64,000 bases of DNA from positions 62,001-126,000 of the forward strand of contig JADJMW010000004.1 of the NCBI GenBank assembly GCA_016709385.1, in the 5' to 3' direction. This DNA comes from Candidatus Rubrivivax defluviihabitans. Its GTDB lineage: Bacteria; Pseudomonadota; Gammaproteobacteria; Burkholderiales; Burkholderiaceae_C. A program made the position numbers and the translations under genes. Within the stretch, counting starts at the first letter, position 1, and each line of letters starts with the position of its first letter. Below, in pieces: positions 8,708 to 17,895 of this stretch. The notes beneath the pieces are model-generated. The model was not told where the DNA came from, made no database searches, and worked only from the letters and a program-made list of their open reading frames with translations.

Positions 8708-11700
8708 TCAGGGGCAGCGCGCCATGCCGCGCTCGAGGGCGTCCACCACGAAGGGCCGCAACTCGCGCGCGCTGATGATGCGGTCCACCGAGCCCACGCG
8801 CAGCGCCCGCTCGACGGTGTGGATGGCGTCGAATTCGGCGGCCACTTCGCCCAACTTCTGCGAACGCACCCGTTCGCCCACCTCGGCCAGTACGCCGCGC
8901 AGGCGCGCCGCGTCGGCGCCGCTGGCGGCGGCCAGCGCCTTGCGCGCGGCGCGCACCTGCGGGTCGGCGTCGGTGCGCTGCTTGACCTCGCGCGCGAACA
9001 CGGTGGCCGCCGCTGGCGTGCCGCCGATCACCGAGGCGACCGAGCCCTCGACGGCGGCGATTTCCATCGACGCATTCAGCGCCTTGGAGAAGACCACGAA
9101 AGCGCCGCCGTGGTAGCGCGAGACGACGATGAAGACGATCGGGCCCTTGAAGTTCGTCACCGCGCGGCCGATCTCGGCGCCGTATTCCAGTTGCCGCCGG
9201 CGCATCGACTCGGGCGAACCGTCGAAGCCCGAGAGGTTGGCCAGCACCACCAGCGGGCGGTTGCCGCTGGTGGCGTTGATGGCGCGTGCGGTCTTGCGCG
9301 ACGAGTGCGGGAACAGCGTACCGGCCGTCCACGCCGGCGGGCCGTCGGCGGGCACGTAGCCCTTGCGCGCCACCTTGTGTGACTCCAGCCCGAGCAGGCA
9401 GACCGGGATGCCCCCGATGGTGGTGTCCCACACGATCGAGGTGTCGCCTTCGGCCAGGTCCTTCCAGCGTTCGAGCGGCGGGCTGTCGCTGTCGGCCACC
9501 GCGCGCATCACCGAGCGCATGTCGAAGGGCTGCTTGCGTTCGGGGTTGAGCTCGGCCGAGAACAGGTCGCCGATGCGGCGGAACGGGCTTTCGGCGAGCG
9601 CGGCGTGCGGGCTGGTGCAGACGTCGCGCTCGGCAGGATCGCTCGTCGGACGGCGGCGCGGGAAGCGCTCGCCCGGCACCACGTAGCTCAGCTCGTAGTG
9701 CCGCATCAGCAGCGCGCAGGCCGCCGGGAAGGATGGCGCCCAGTACTGCGCCTGGCCGTTGAGTCCCATCACGCGGTCGTAGCCGCCGATGCCGAAGTTG
9801 TCCTCGGCGCTCACCGCACCCGAGAAGTCGAGCGCCTGCTTGCCGGTGAGCACCATCGCCGAGGCCGGCGTCATGACCAGGATGCCACGCGTGTGCATCA
9901 GCATCGTCGCCTCGGCGTTCCAGTACGGCTGGCCGCCGACGTTGATGCCGGTGACGATGATGTTGACCTCGCCGCCGGCCTGCGTGAACTCGATCAGCCG
10001 GCGCAGCGTGAGCGCGATCCAGTCCATGTTCTCGGTGCCCGAGTCCATGGCGATCAGCGCCCCGCTGCACACCGCGAACCACTCCACCGGCAGGCGGTGC
10101 TCGGCGGCGTAGACCAGGGCTGCGTTGACGCGCCGGCACTCCGGTTCGGCCAGGTTGCCCAGCCCTTGCGTCGGATCGGACAGCAGCATCACGCGCTGCA
10201 TTCCTTCGGGCACCACCTCGGTGGGGTTGCTGACCAGTCCGACGACCAGGTGCGCGCTATTCGTGCCCGGCTCACGCCGAACCGGCACCAGCCGGTCGTC
10301 GGGGCCGAGGTCCAGCTCCTGGAAGCTGCCGGCCGGCAGCCCGCAGCCGGCACCGCCGCTGGCAAACAGGCGGGCGATCTCGTAGGGGTAGGGCGAGCCG
10401 AATCGCGCCGCCGTCAGCAGTTTCTGCTGGTAGCTGCCGAGCGGGCGCACCGGCTCGTTGCCGGCGTGGCCCTCGGTGACCACGGTGGAGCGGCCGACAT
10501 CCTCGAACTTCAGCACCGCGTGGCGCAGGCCGCCGGCGGCGCTTGCGTCGGGAAAACGCACCTTGAGCACCAGCTTTTCCAGCCCGGCGCGCGCCGCCAG
10601 CGGGGCAAAGCGTCGTGCCAGGGCCTCGACATGCTCGGCAGGCAGCGTCCACGGCGCACCGACATCGAGCACCAGCCGGTTGGCCACCGGGCGGTCGCGC
10701 AGCGCGTAGCGCGACAACTCGGTCCGCATCGCCGCCATCGCCAGCAGGCCGGTGCGTTCGATGCGCGGGTAGGTGACTTCACCCGTCGCCGGGTCGACCG
10801 CGGCATCGAGGTCGCGGATCTCGGCCAGCGCAAACAGCCGCCGGTCGGCCGGATTGGCGTGCGCCACGCCGAAGAACAGCATCACGTCCTCGGGCGCGGG
10901 CCTTCGTTCGAGCTGGAAGTTGCTCAGGCGCCAGATTTCCAGCCGCTTGGCCAGCATGGGATGCAGATCGCGGCACAGCGGGTTCTCGACGAAGCCGCCC
11001 TCGGCCGTGCCGTTGAACGAGACGATATGGGTCGACGGCGGGGCGCCGGCCGTCAAGGCCAGGTCGATGCGCTTGAGGGCGCGGCCGAAGGCGCACTCGC
11101 TCAACACCTCGCCCGCCAGTCTGGCGCTCTCGGCCATGTCGACGGCTTCGCCGTCGAGCCAGGTGGCGACGTCGACCACCACGTCCCGGCCCGCGGCCAC
11201 GCCGGCCAGATAGGGGGACAGGCCGGCCGCCGCGGCCGGCAGCGCCTGGAGCGGCAGGTAGGCCACCACCAGATGCGGCTGTTCGCCGTCGAGGCTGTAG
11301 TCCACGCCGGCATAGTCCAGTCCGCCGGCCTGGCCGAAGTGGATGGCGCCGAGCTGGCAGTTGCGGTAGTAGCGTCGGATGTGCACTTCCAGCACCAGGC
11401 GGCGCAGCGCCGGGGATGCCGCCGCGTGCTGGCGCCAGTTCGACAGCAGCAGCGGGCTCACCGGCTGCGGGCACCAGACCAGCCGCCCGATGCGTTCGGC
11501 GCGATCGGCGCTGTCGGGCTGCTGCGCCAGCCAGCTCAGGTGAGCGGCCATCTCGGCCAGCAGCTCGGCGGCGACGGCCTGCATCGGCGGTTCGTCGAAA
11601 CAGTGGAAACGCAGGTCGCGCGCGAGGTCGGCCACGGCCTGCTGGCGCCCTTGCGTGGCCGCCGTCAGGCGGTCGAGCCGGGCCTTCGTGGCGGCGTCCG

Positions 11701-14011
11701 CGGTGGCCTGCAGCAGCTGTCGATGGTCCATGCGGCGCTGCAGGATGGCGCTGACCACGGCCGTCAGTTCATCGACGCGGGTGAACGAACGGAACAGCCG
11801 CATCAAGGCCGACTCCAGCGCCGGCGTGCGCTCCAGCCCGGTGACCCCGAAACGGCCGAGCGCCTGTTCGAGCCCGGCGCGGAACCCCGGCGGCAAGGCG
11901 GCGCGCACGGGGTCGAGCCACTGAAGGAAGGCCACGAAGTGCTCCTGCGTATTCTCGGTGCGCAAGGCCCCTTCGTCGGGTTCGTCCTCGGTCTTGGGCC
12001 GGTACAAGGCCCCCAGGTCGGCGTAGATGTCGAGCAGGCTGTCCTCGCAGGCCAGCAGCGCCGCGTCGGCCGGGTCGGCGATCTCGGCCATGCGGCGCTG
12101 CTCTGTCAGCAGCTTGCGCAGCCCGGCCGCCGGCAGGTCGTAGCCCAGCAGGTAGTGGCCGAGCGGCCCGTAGACGCGCTGGCAGACCTTGACGCTGAAG
12201 TCGGTGGGCTCGCGCAGCCCGGACAGATCGACGGCCTCGGTGCCGGCCGCCGCCGCCGGCGCGGCATGACCGGCGGGCCCGCTGCGCAGGCGCAGCAGCG
12301 GCGCACCGGCCTCGACCTGGGTATTCACACCTACCGCGACCGAGACCACGACGCCGGCCATCGGTGCCCCCACCGTGGTCTCCATCTTCATCGACTCGAG
12401 CACCGCGATCGGGTCGCCGGCCGCCACGGTCATGCCCGGCTGCACGTGCACGGCCACGACCAGCGCCGGCCAGCCGGCCCGCACCACCATGCCGTCTTCG
12501 CGCTCGACGCGGTGGGCGCCGCCGTCGGTCTCGATGCGCCAGCCCGCGCCGGTGGCAGCCGCCAGCAGCCGGTGCCGGTGTCCGCCGCAGGTGATGCGCC
12601 GCTCGCAGGCGCCCAGCGCATCGACGCTGAGGTCGGCGTGCAGGCTGCCATGGCGGACCGAGTAGTCGCGTGGCCCCACGCGGTCGACGTCCAGGGTATA
12701 GCTCAGGCCGCCGTAGGCCAGCACGATGCCCGCGCCGACGGCGGCCGGCTGTTCCGGCCGCCCGCGTGCCGCCGCGGCGAAGAAGGCCTCCTTGGCCAGT
12801 GCATGGTCGGCTTCATAGGCCTCGACTGCCGCGGCGAGCAGTACCACCGGCTCCACCGCGGCACGGGTGCGCCGGGCGAGCACGCCGTCCAGCCAGCGGT
12901 CGTCGACCGGTCCGTCGCCGAAGTCGGCGCGCTCCAGCAGTTCCAGCAGCAAGCTGCGGTTGCAGGCACCGCCGTCGATCACCACCGCGGTGCGTTGCAG
13001 GGCGCGGCGCAACCGCCCCAGCGCCAGGCGCCGATCCGGGCCGCAGGCGGTGACGACGGCGAGCAGAGGGTCGGCGTCGTCCACGCGGTCGCCGACGCGA
13101 CGGCTGGCATCGATGCGCACGCCGGCGCCCACCGGGAACGACAGCAGTCCGATCCGGCCGGGTGTGACGGCGCCGCCGGTGTCGGGGTCCCCGGCCAGCA
13201 GCCGGGCCTCGAAGGCCACGGCCGTGGCGGCCGGCTCGGTGGCCGGCAGCGCCGCACCCTGATGGATGCGCAGACGCCAGCCGATGATGCTGACGCCGGT
13301 GCGTTCTTCGGTGCCGGCATGGACCGGTGCCGCCGCGGTGTCGAAGCCGGTGACGGCGAAGCGCTGCCCGTCGTGCACGAAGCCGACCACGCCGGCCCCG
13401 CGGTAGCCGACCCGGCGCGCGATGCCGGTCGCGGCGCGGGCCATGTCGGCGGCCAGTTCTTCTGGCAGGCCCGAGGCCGGCAGCTCGCACAAAAGAGCGG
13501 TGCCGCCCCGGCAAGCGCTGACGTCGCGGATGCCTAGCATCCAGACCGTGCCGTGGTCGTCGGCGACGATGTCGACCTCGGCGCGACGGGTGGCCACACC
13601 GCTGCCCAGGGGGCCACCCGGCGGCCACAGGCCGGCCAGGCCCTGGACATCGGACAGCTGGCGCACGGTGGCGGCGTCGGGTCCGACGACGGCGATGCCG
13701 GCCGCCTCGCAAGCGGCAATCAGGTCGGCGCGCGCGCCCGGCACCCAGGCGCCCAGCCACAGCGTGTCCACCATCGCGCGCTGCAGGGCGGCGACGACAT
13801 CGGTCTCGCGGCAGGGGCCGGCCCCGCCGGGCAGGCGTTGCACGTCGTCGGCTTCGCGGCCGTACCAGGGCTGCGGATCCGCGTCGCGGTGGATCAGCAC
13901 GGTGGTGATGGCCGGCGCCAGCCGGGCATGGTTGAGATCGCCGACGGCGTTGAGCACCCGCACGGCGGTCTCGCCATGGTCGAACACGCCCAGGCGGTGG
14001 ATGGTCTTCAC
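8708..14011 (-). CDS. Acetyl-CoA-carboxylase-like fusion: degenerate BC, BCCP, central region, carboxyltransferase
   Basis: A 1767-aa protein laid out like a eukaryotic-type multidomain ACC. Residues about 1-400 align with biotin carboxylase, but the ATP-grasp lid is missing: SDVQGLAGL runs almost directly into the HVEVQV-equivalent AEVDIVAD, and the catalytic ERD, RRHQK and EMNTRLQVEH motifs are not preserved. A biotinyl domain follows with ESMKMET (target Lys about 542), then an ACC-central-like helical region (about 600-1230). A full carboxyltransferase follows (about 1230-1767), with SNPTEVVPEGM and TGINVGGQPYW-type motifs. The GTG start at 14011 follows GAAAGG and sits 16 bases after the dehydratase fragment, so it is in the synthase operon. 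It probably supplies or handles an extender unit such as malonyl-CoA, and would need an outside biotin carboxylase. Function inferred from family and position. Confidence 0.8.
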   Translation of the reverse strand: MKTIHRLGVFDHGETAVRVLNAVGDLNHARLAPAITTVLIHRDADPQPWYGREADDVQRLPGGAGPCRETDVVAALQRAMVDTLWLGAWVPGARADLIAACEAAGIAVVGPDAATVRQLSDVQGLAGLWPPGGPLGSGVATRRAEVDIVADDHGTVWMLGIRDVSACRGGTALLCELPASGLPEELAADMARAATGIARRVGYRGAGVVGFVHDGQRFAVTGFDTAAAPVHAGTEERTGVSIIGWRLRIHQGAALPATEPAATAVAFEARLLAGDPDTGGAVTPGRIGLLSFPVGAGVRIDASRRVGDRVDDADPLLAVVTACGPDRRLALGRLRRALQRTAVVIDGGACNRSLLLELLERADFGDGPVDDRWLDGVLARRTRAAVEPVVLLAAAVEAYEADHALAKEAFFAAAARGRPEQPAAVGAGIVLAYGGLSYTLDVDRVGPRDYSVRHGSLHADLSVDALGACERRITCGGHRHRLLAAATGAGWRIETDGGAHRVEREDGMVVRAGWPALVVAVHVQPGMTVAAGDPIAVLESMKMETTVGAPMAGVVVSVAVGVNTQVEAGAPLLRLRSGPAGHAAPAAAAGTEAVDLSGLREPTDFSVKVCQRVYGPLGHYLLGYDLPAAGLRKLLTEQRRMAEIADPADAALLACEDSLLDIYADLGALYRPKTEDEPDEGALRTENTQEHFVAFLQWLDPVRAALPPGFRAGLEQALGRFGVTGLERTPALESALMRLFRSFTRVDELTAVVSAILQRRMDHRQLLQATADAATKARLDRLTAATQGRQQAVADLARDLRFHCFDEPPMQAVAAELLAEMAAHLSWLAQQPDSADRAERIGRLVWCPQPVSPLLLSNWRQHAAASPALRRLVLEVHIRRYYRNCQLGAIHFGQAGGLDYAGVDYSLDGEQPHLVVAYLPLQALPAAAAGLSPYLAGVAAGRDVVVDVATWLDGEAVDMAESARLAGEVLSECAFGRALKRIDLALTAGAPPSTHIVSFNGTAEGGFVENPLCRDLHPMLAKRLEIWRLSNFQLERRPAPEDVMLFFGVAHANPADRRLFALAEIRDLDAAVDPATGEVTYPRIERTGLLAMAAMRTELSRYALRDRPVANRLVLDVGAPWTLPAEHVEALARRFAPLAARAGLEKLVLKVRFPDASAAGGLRHAVLKFEDVGRSTVVTEGHAGNEPVRPLGSYQQKLLTAARFGSPYPYEIARLFASGGAGCGLPAGSFQELDLGPDDRLVPVRREPGTNSAHLVVGLVSNPTEVVPEGMQRVMLLSDPTQGLGNLAEPECRRVNAALVYAAEHRLPVEWFAVCSGALIAMDSGTENMDWIALTLRRLIEFTQAGGEVNIIVTGINVGGQPYWNAEATMLMHTRGILVMTPASAMVLTGKQALDFSGAVSAEDNFGIGGYDRVMGLNGQAQYWAPSFPAACALLMRHYELSYVVPGERFPRRRPTSDPAERDVCTSPHAALAESPFRRIGDLFSAELNPERKQPFDMRSVMRAVADSDSPPLERWKDLAEGDTSIVWDTTIGGIPVCLLGLESHKVARKGYVPADGPPAWTAGTLFPHSSRKTARAINATSGNRPLVVLANLSGFDGSPESMRRRQLEYGAEIGRAVTNFKGPIVFIVVSRYHGGAFVVFSKALNASMEIAAVEGSVASVIGGTPAAATVFAREVKQRTDADPQVRAARKALAAASGADAARLRGVLAEVGERVRSQKLGEVAAEFDAIHTVERALRVGSVDRIISARELRPFVVDALERGMARCP

Positions 14012-14027
14012 GGGCGGGCCTTTCGCG

Positions 14028-14474
14028 TCAGCGGCCGAAGACCGCATGCAGGTTGGCGGCCACGGCCGCGGCGATGGGGCTGGGCAGCGGGATCGACCGG
14101 TAGCCGTCGACGCGCACGATGACCTGGCCTGCGCTGTCGACGACCAGGCAGTCGAAGCAGCCCGGCGCGCTCGGCCGCGCCAGCGCGTGCAGCGCACCCT
14201 TGGCCTTGGCCGGGTCGCGCAGCACGCGTGCACTGTCCACGTGCGCCGGCAGCGCCAGCCGGCCCTCGAGCCCGGCCTCCCACAGTCCGGCGGCCTGGAA
14301 GCACAGTTCCACCAGCCGCGGCGCGGTGGCCAGCGGTGCCCCGGGCGGCTGGTGGTTTTCGGGCAGCGACGCGGCCAGCGCGGCCACGGCCTGGTCACCC
14401 GCACGCCAGGCCGAGGCCACCACCTGGTAGGCCGGCCCGTGGAAGTAGAACGCGTACACCTGCTGCGGCGTCAT
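14028..14474 (-). CDS. C-terminal hotdog half of the synthase dehydratase, read as a separate small gene
   Basis: A 148-aa product that matches the second half of a polyketide/Pfa dehydratase double hotdog: YFHGPAYQVV at the start, ELCFQAAGLWE in the middle (Glu where many dehydratases have the catalytic Asp) and VDGYRS near the end. As read, it starts at ATG 14474, 4 bases after the TGA of the synthase C-terminal part (14479-14481). The same frame upstream of the ATG reads a natural linker (GEKSATPGPADGER). The synthase frame instead ends in arginine/proline-rich nonsense (GRGRKVGNPRPGRW). I therefore think it is the true C-terminus of the synthase separated by a frameshift near 14515-14530. 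A genuine coupled split gene is the alternative. Confidence 0.7.
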   Translation of the reverse strand: MTPQQVYAFYFHGPAYQVVASAWRAGDQAVAALAASLPENHQPPGAPLATAPRLVELCFQAAGLWEAGLEGRLALPAHVDSARVLRDPAKAKGALHALARPSAPGCFDCLVVDSAGQVIVRVDGYRSIPLPSPIAAAVAANLHAVFGR

Positions 14475-14478
14475 CCGC

Positions 14479-17193
14479 TCACCATCGGCCGGGCCTGGGG
14501 TTGCCGACTTTTCGCCCGCGGCCGGCGGGTGCCAGCCTGACGCTGCCCGTGTAGTGCACGGTGCGCTGCGCTTGCGACTGCCCGGCCAGCGTGCGTTCGG
14601 CGACCAGCCGGGCGCGTCCCAACAGGCCATCCTCGTGCGGACCGAGCACCATCTGCACGCTGAGGGTTCGCGGCTCGTCGCGGTAGAACTTCAGCGGCGC
14701 CAGGAAGTCGATGTCTTCCACCGCCACCACGTGCATGCCGGGGGCCAGCAGCAAGGCCGCCTCGGCAAAGGCCTCCATGCCCATCACGCCGGGCAGCACG
14801 GCCACGCCGTCGATGCGGTGGTGGCCCAGGAAGGGCTGCCGTGCCGGGTCGAGCGTGGTCGTCGTGACCAGGCCCTCGTGCACGCTCAGCCGCGCGCTGC
14901 CGAGCATCGGCCCCGGCGTGCCGGCAGCGATGGCGGCCGACAGGTCCGCGCCGCCGCCGGCATGCAGTTCGGCGGCCATCAAGCCCAGCTCGCCGGCCAC
15001 GATGACTTCGCCGCGCCAGGCGCTCGAAAGCAACTCGCGGCGGATCCACGCCACGCCGGCCTCGGGCGGCAGCATCTGCACGCCGGCCATGGCCATGATC
15101 TTCGGGATCGAACCCCGCGTGGCCATGCCGATGCCGCCCCAGGCCGTCCAGTCCAGCGCCAGGGCACGGGTCTGAGGCCGGCTGCGGCGCAGGTGGCTGG
15201 TGATCTTGCACAGCAGGTCGTTGGCCGCGGCATAGTCGGTCTGCCCCTGGTTGCCGAAGCGCCCGGCCACCGACGAGAACACCACGGTGGCGCCGATCGG
15301 CAGGTCGCGCGCGGCGCGCATCAGGTTGAACCAGCCGTCGGCCTTGACGTCGAAGACGAGGTCGAACTCCGCCGGCTCCTTCTCGGGCAGGTTGCGGCTG
15401 ATCTCCAGCCCGGCGGCGTGCAGCAGCACGTCGATGCGGCCGTGGCGTTGCCGCACGTCGCCGATGGCGGCGTCCACCGCGGCGGCGTCGCGCAGGTCCA
15501 GCGCGTGGTAGTGCGCCGTGCCGCCGGCCGCCTCCACGGCCTGCACCGCGGCCAGCGCCGCGTTCAGGCGCTCGATGCGGGCCAGTTCGCGCTCGATGGC
15601 CACCGGCGTGGCCCGTTCGCCCGCCGCCTTCAGGCGTGCGGCGAGCGTGGTCTTGAGACCGTCGCGGTCGCTGCGGAAGGCCGCCAGGTCGGGGTCGTCG
15701 CGGTCGGGCGCCGGCGTCAGGTCGAGCAGGTGGAAGATGCCGCCCGAGGCCACGGCCAGGTCGGCCGTGATGGCCGAGACGATGCTGCCCGCCGCGCCGC
15801 TGACCACGAAGACCGTCTCGCGGTCGAGCGCCAGGCCGGCGCCGGGCACGGGTTGCCCATCGTCGCCCAGCGCCGGGAACGGCGTCTCGACGAAGGCCAC
15901 GCCGAAGCGGTGCGCGCCGAGGCGGCCGATCTCGACGCAGCCCGGGTCGCGCAGCGTCTCCTCGATCAGTTGCTCGGCTACAGCAGCGGCCTTGGCGGCC
16001 ACCGCCAAGTCGACTGCCTTCACCAGCGCGTCGGGCCGCTCCTTGCGGTAGGACTTGGCAAAGCCGACCACGGCGCCGCCCAGCGGCTGGGTGGCCCCCG
16101 CCGCGTCGTAACCATGGCAGCCGCCCAGCCGCGTGGCCGTCACCAGGAACGGGCTGCCGCCGTAGAGCTGGCGCATCGTGACGTACAGCGACTTGACGCG
16201 GCGGCGCAGGGCCTCGTGCCAGGCGGCGGCGTCGAGATCGGCAAGATCGCCCTCGGCGTCCAGCGCCGGCAGCCAGTACACGCCGGCGATGGGGCCGTCC
16301 TGCTGCCACTGCGCCAGGAGGGCCAGCAGTTCGGCGCCGGCCACGCCGGCCGGCAGCCCCAGCACGGTGGCACCGGCCTTGGCCAGCTGCTTGGCCAGTG
16401 CCTTGGCCACGCCGCCCTCGTCGGCCATCACCACCACCCGGGCGCCGGACAGCAGCACCCCGGTGGGCAGGCAGGCCGCGGCGGCCGGACGCAGCGAAGG
16501 CACCGGCAAGCGCCGGGGCAGGGCGTCGACGGCGCGCAGCTCGCCCTGGACCACGGCCGGCGCCGGCATCGCCGCTGCTGCGGTGCTCGCCTCGGCCACG
16601 ATGGTGCGGCCCGCCGCCGCTGCACCGGCGCCGATACGCTGGCGCACCCAGCCTGCGACATGGCGCAGCGTCGGAAAGTCACGCAGCTTCAGGTTCGGAT
16701 CGCGCTCGAGCTGGTAATGGCCACGAACTGCCGCAAACACTTCGGCCTGCTTGACGGTGTCCACGCCGAGATCGGCTTCGAGGTCGAGGTCGGGTTCCAG
16801 CAGGTCGGCGGGGTAGCCGGTCATTTCGGCGACGATGGCAGTGACGCGCTGCATCACCTCGTCGGCACTCGTGGCGCCGCTCGGCACGGCGCTCGCTGCG
16901 GGTGCCGCCACTGCAACGGTGGCAACGGCCGCAAGCGCTGCAACCGAAGCGGGCGTCGCGGCGGCTGTCGCGGCCGGCGCGGGCGCGGCGGCGCCAAGGC
17001 CGGCACGCTGGCGCACCCAGCCGGCGACATGGCGCAGCGTCGGAAAGTCGCGCAGCTTCAGGTTCGGGTCACGTTCGAGCTGGTAATGCCCGCGAACCGC
17101 CGCAAACACTTCGGCCTGCTTGACGGTGTCGACGCCCAGGTCGGCTTCGAGGTCGAGGTCGGGTTCCAGCAGGTCGGCGGGGTAGCCGGTCAT
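14479..17193 (-). CDS. Pfa-like synthase, C-terminal part: ACP3-ACP4-KR-DH (N hotdog)
   Basis: Continuation of the gene at 17221-22929 in the same frame, separated by one TGA at 17221-17223. The first ATG here (17193) lies inside ACP3 and would remove its first helix, with no ribosome site, so it is not a convincing independent start. Domains from that ATG: ACP3 (acceptor position Thr about 23), Ala-rich linker, ACP4 (Thr about 147), then a large ketoreductase (about 220-730). The KR has a nucleotide loop GAAGSIV (about 466) and catalytic Ser, Tyr and Asn in SSVAGRFGNQGQTDYAAAND (about 641-660). A dehydratase hotdog follows with HxxxGxxxxP as HRIDGVAVLP (about 791). The last 18 residues look out of frame. 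The order ACP-KR-DH is that of PfaA-type synthases. Confidence 0.8.
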   Translation of the reverse strand: MTGYPADLLEPDLDLEADLGVDTVKQAEVFAAVRGHYQLERDPNLKLRDFPTLRHVAGWVRQRAGLGAAAPAPAATAAATPASVAALAAVATVAVAAPAASAVPSGATSADEVMQRVTAIVAEMTGYPADLLEPDLDLEADLGVDTVKQAEVFAAVRGHYQLERDPNLKLRDFPTLRHVAGWVRQRIGAGAAAAGRTIVAEASTAAAAMPAPAVVQGELRAVDALPRRLPVPSLRPAAAACLPTGVLLSGARVVVMADEGGVAKALAKQLAKAGATVLGLPAGVAGAELLALLAQWQQDGPIAGVYWLPALDAEGDLADLDAAAWHEALRRRVKSLYVTMRQLYGGSPFLVTATRLGGCHGYDAAGATQPLGGAVVGFAKSYRKERPDALVKAVDLAVAAKAAAVAEQLIEETLRDPGCVEIGRLGAHRFGVAFVETPFPALGDDGQPVPGAGLALDRETVFVVSGAAGSIVSAITADLAVASGGIFHLLDLTPAPDRDDPDLAAFRSDRDGLKTTLAARLKAAGERATPVAIERELARIERLNAALAAVQAVEAAGGTAHYHALDLRDAAAVDAAIGDVRQRHGRIDVLLHAAGLEISRNLPEKEPAEFDLVFDVKADGWFNLMRAARDLPIGATVVFSSVAGRFGNQGQTDYAAANDLLCKITSHLRRSRPQTRALALDWTAWGGIGMATRGSIPKIMAMAGVQMLPPEAGVAWIRRELLSSAWRGEVIVAGELGLMAAELHAGGGADLSAAIAAGTPGPMLGSARLSVHEGLVTTTTLDPARQPFLGHHRIDGVAVLPGVMGMEAFAEAALLLAPGMHVVAVEDIDFLAPLKFYRDEPRTLSVQMVLGPHEDGLLGRARLVAERTLAGQSQAQRTVHYTGSVRLAPAGRGRKVGNPRPGRW

Positions 17194-17895
17194 TTCGGCG
17201 ACGATGGCGGTGACGCGCCATCACCTCGTCGGCACTCGGTCGCCGCGCGGCACGGCGCTCGCCGCGGGTGCCGCCGTTGCAACGGCTGCGACCGAAGCCG
17301 GCATCGCGACAGCCGCCGCGGCCGGCGCCGGGGCGGTTGCGGCCGCACCCGGGCCGCCACGTTCGCGCACCCAGCCCGCGACATGGCGCAGCGTCGGGAA
17401 GTCGCGCAGCTTCAGGTTCGGGTCGCGCTCGAGCTGGTAATGCCCGCGCACCGCCGCGAACACCTCGGCCTGCTTGACGGTGTCCACGCCGAGGTCGGCT
17501 TCGAGGTCGAGATCGGGCTCCAGCAGGTCGGCCGGATAACCGGTCATCTCGGCGACGATGGCCGTCACCCTGGCCATCACGTCGTCGCCGGACGCGGTGG
17601 CCGGCTCGGCCGTGGCTGGTGCGGCGGCCGGCACGGTGGCCGATGCAGCGTCCGCAGCCGGCGCCGCGCCCAGGCCGCCGCGATCGCGCACCCAGCCCGC
17701 GACATGGCGCAGCGTAGGGAAGTCGCGCAGTTTCAGGTTTGCATCGCGTTCGAGCTGGTAGTGCCCGCGCACGGCAGCAAACACTTCCGCCTGCTTGACG
17801 GTGTCCACGCCGAGATCGGCTTCGAGATCCAGATCGGGGTCCAGCAGGTCGGCCGGGTAGCCGGTCATCTGCGCGACGATGCCCGTCACTTGTGC
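16640..17895 (-). repeat. Four tandem ACP-encoding repeats
   Basis: Four near-identical carrier-domain blocks of about 210 bases (cores near 16642-16855, 17011-17215, 17367-17575 and 17688-17892), separated by Ala/Pro-rich linkers of variable length. Each encodes MTGYPADLL, LGVDTVKQAEVF, LKLRDFPTLRHVAGWV. DNA identity between copies is high, with scattered synonymous differences. Such arrays shrink and grow by recombination and are easily misassembled. The two indels that create a stop codon lie between copies 2 and 3. Confidence 0.95.

Noticed and set aside
8690..8710. A bidirectional terminator between the convergent PPTase and carboxylase-like genes
   Set aside because: A short GCGGCC/GGCCGC palindrome is present, but it has almost no loop and no T-tract on either strand.
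17069..17193. An independent second synthase gene starting at ATG 17193
   Set aside because: The start would cut into the first helix of ACP3, there is no ribosome site, and the frame is the same as the upstream part.
17221..17223. Programmed stop-codon read-through or selenocysteine at the TGA in the synthase
   Set aside because: The codons around the TGA are out of frame with the conserved linker because of flanking indels. No SECIS-like hairpin is evident directly after it, and the sense sequence SADEVM exists in another frame. An indel explanation suffices.
16640..17895. Regular repeats that might be taken for a CRISPR array or tandem DNA satellite
   Set aside because: Units are about 210 bases, encode a carrier domain in frame, and differ mainly at synonymous positions. 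The spacers are Ala/Pro linkers.
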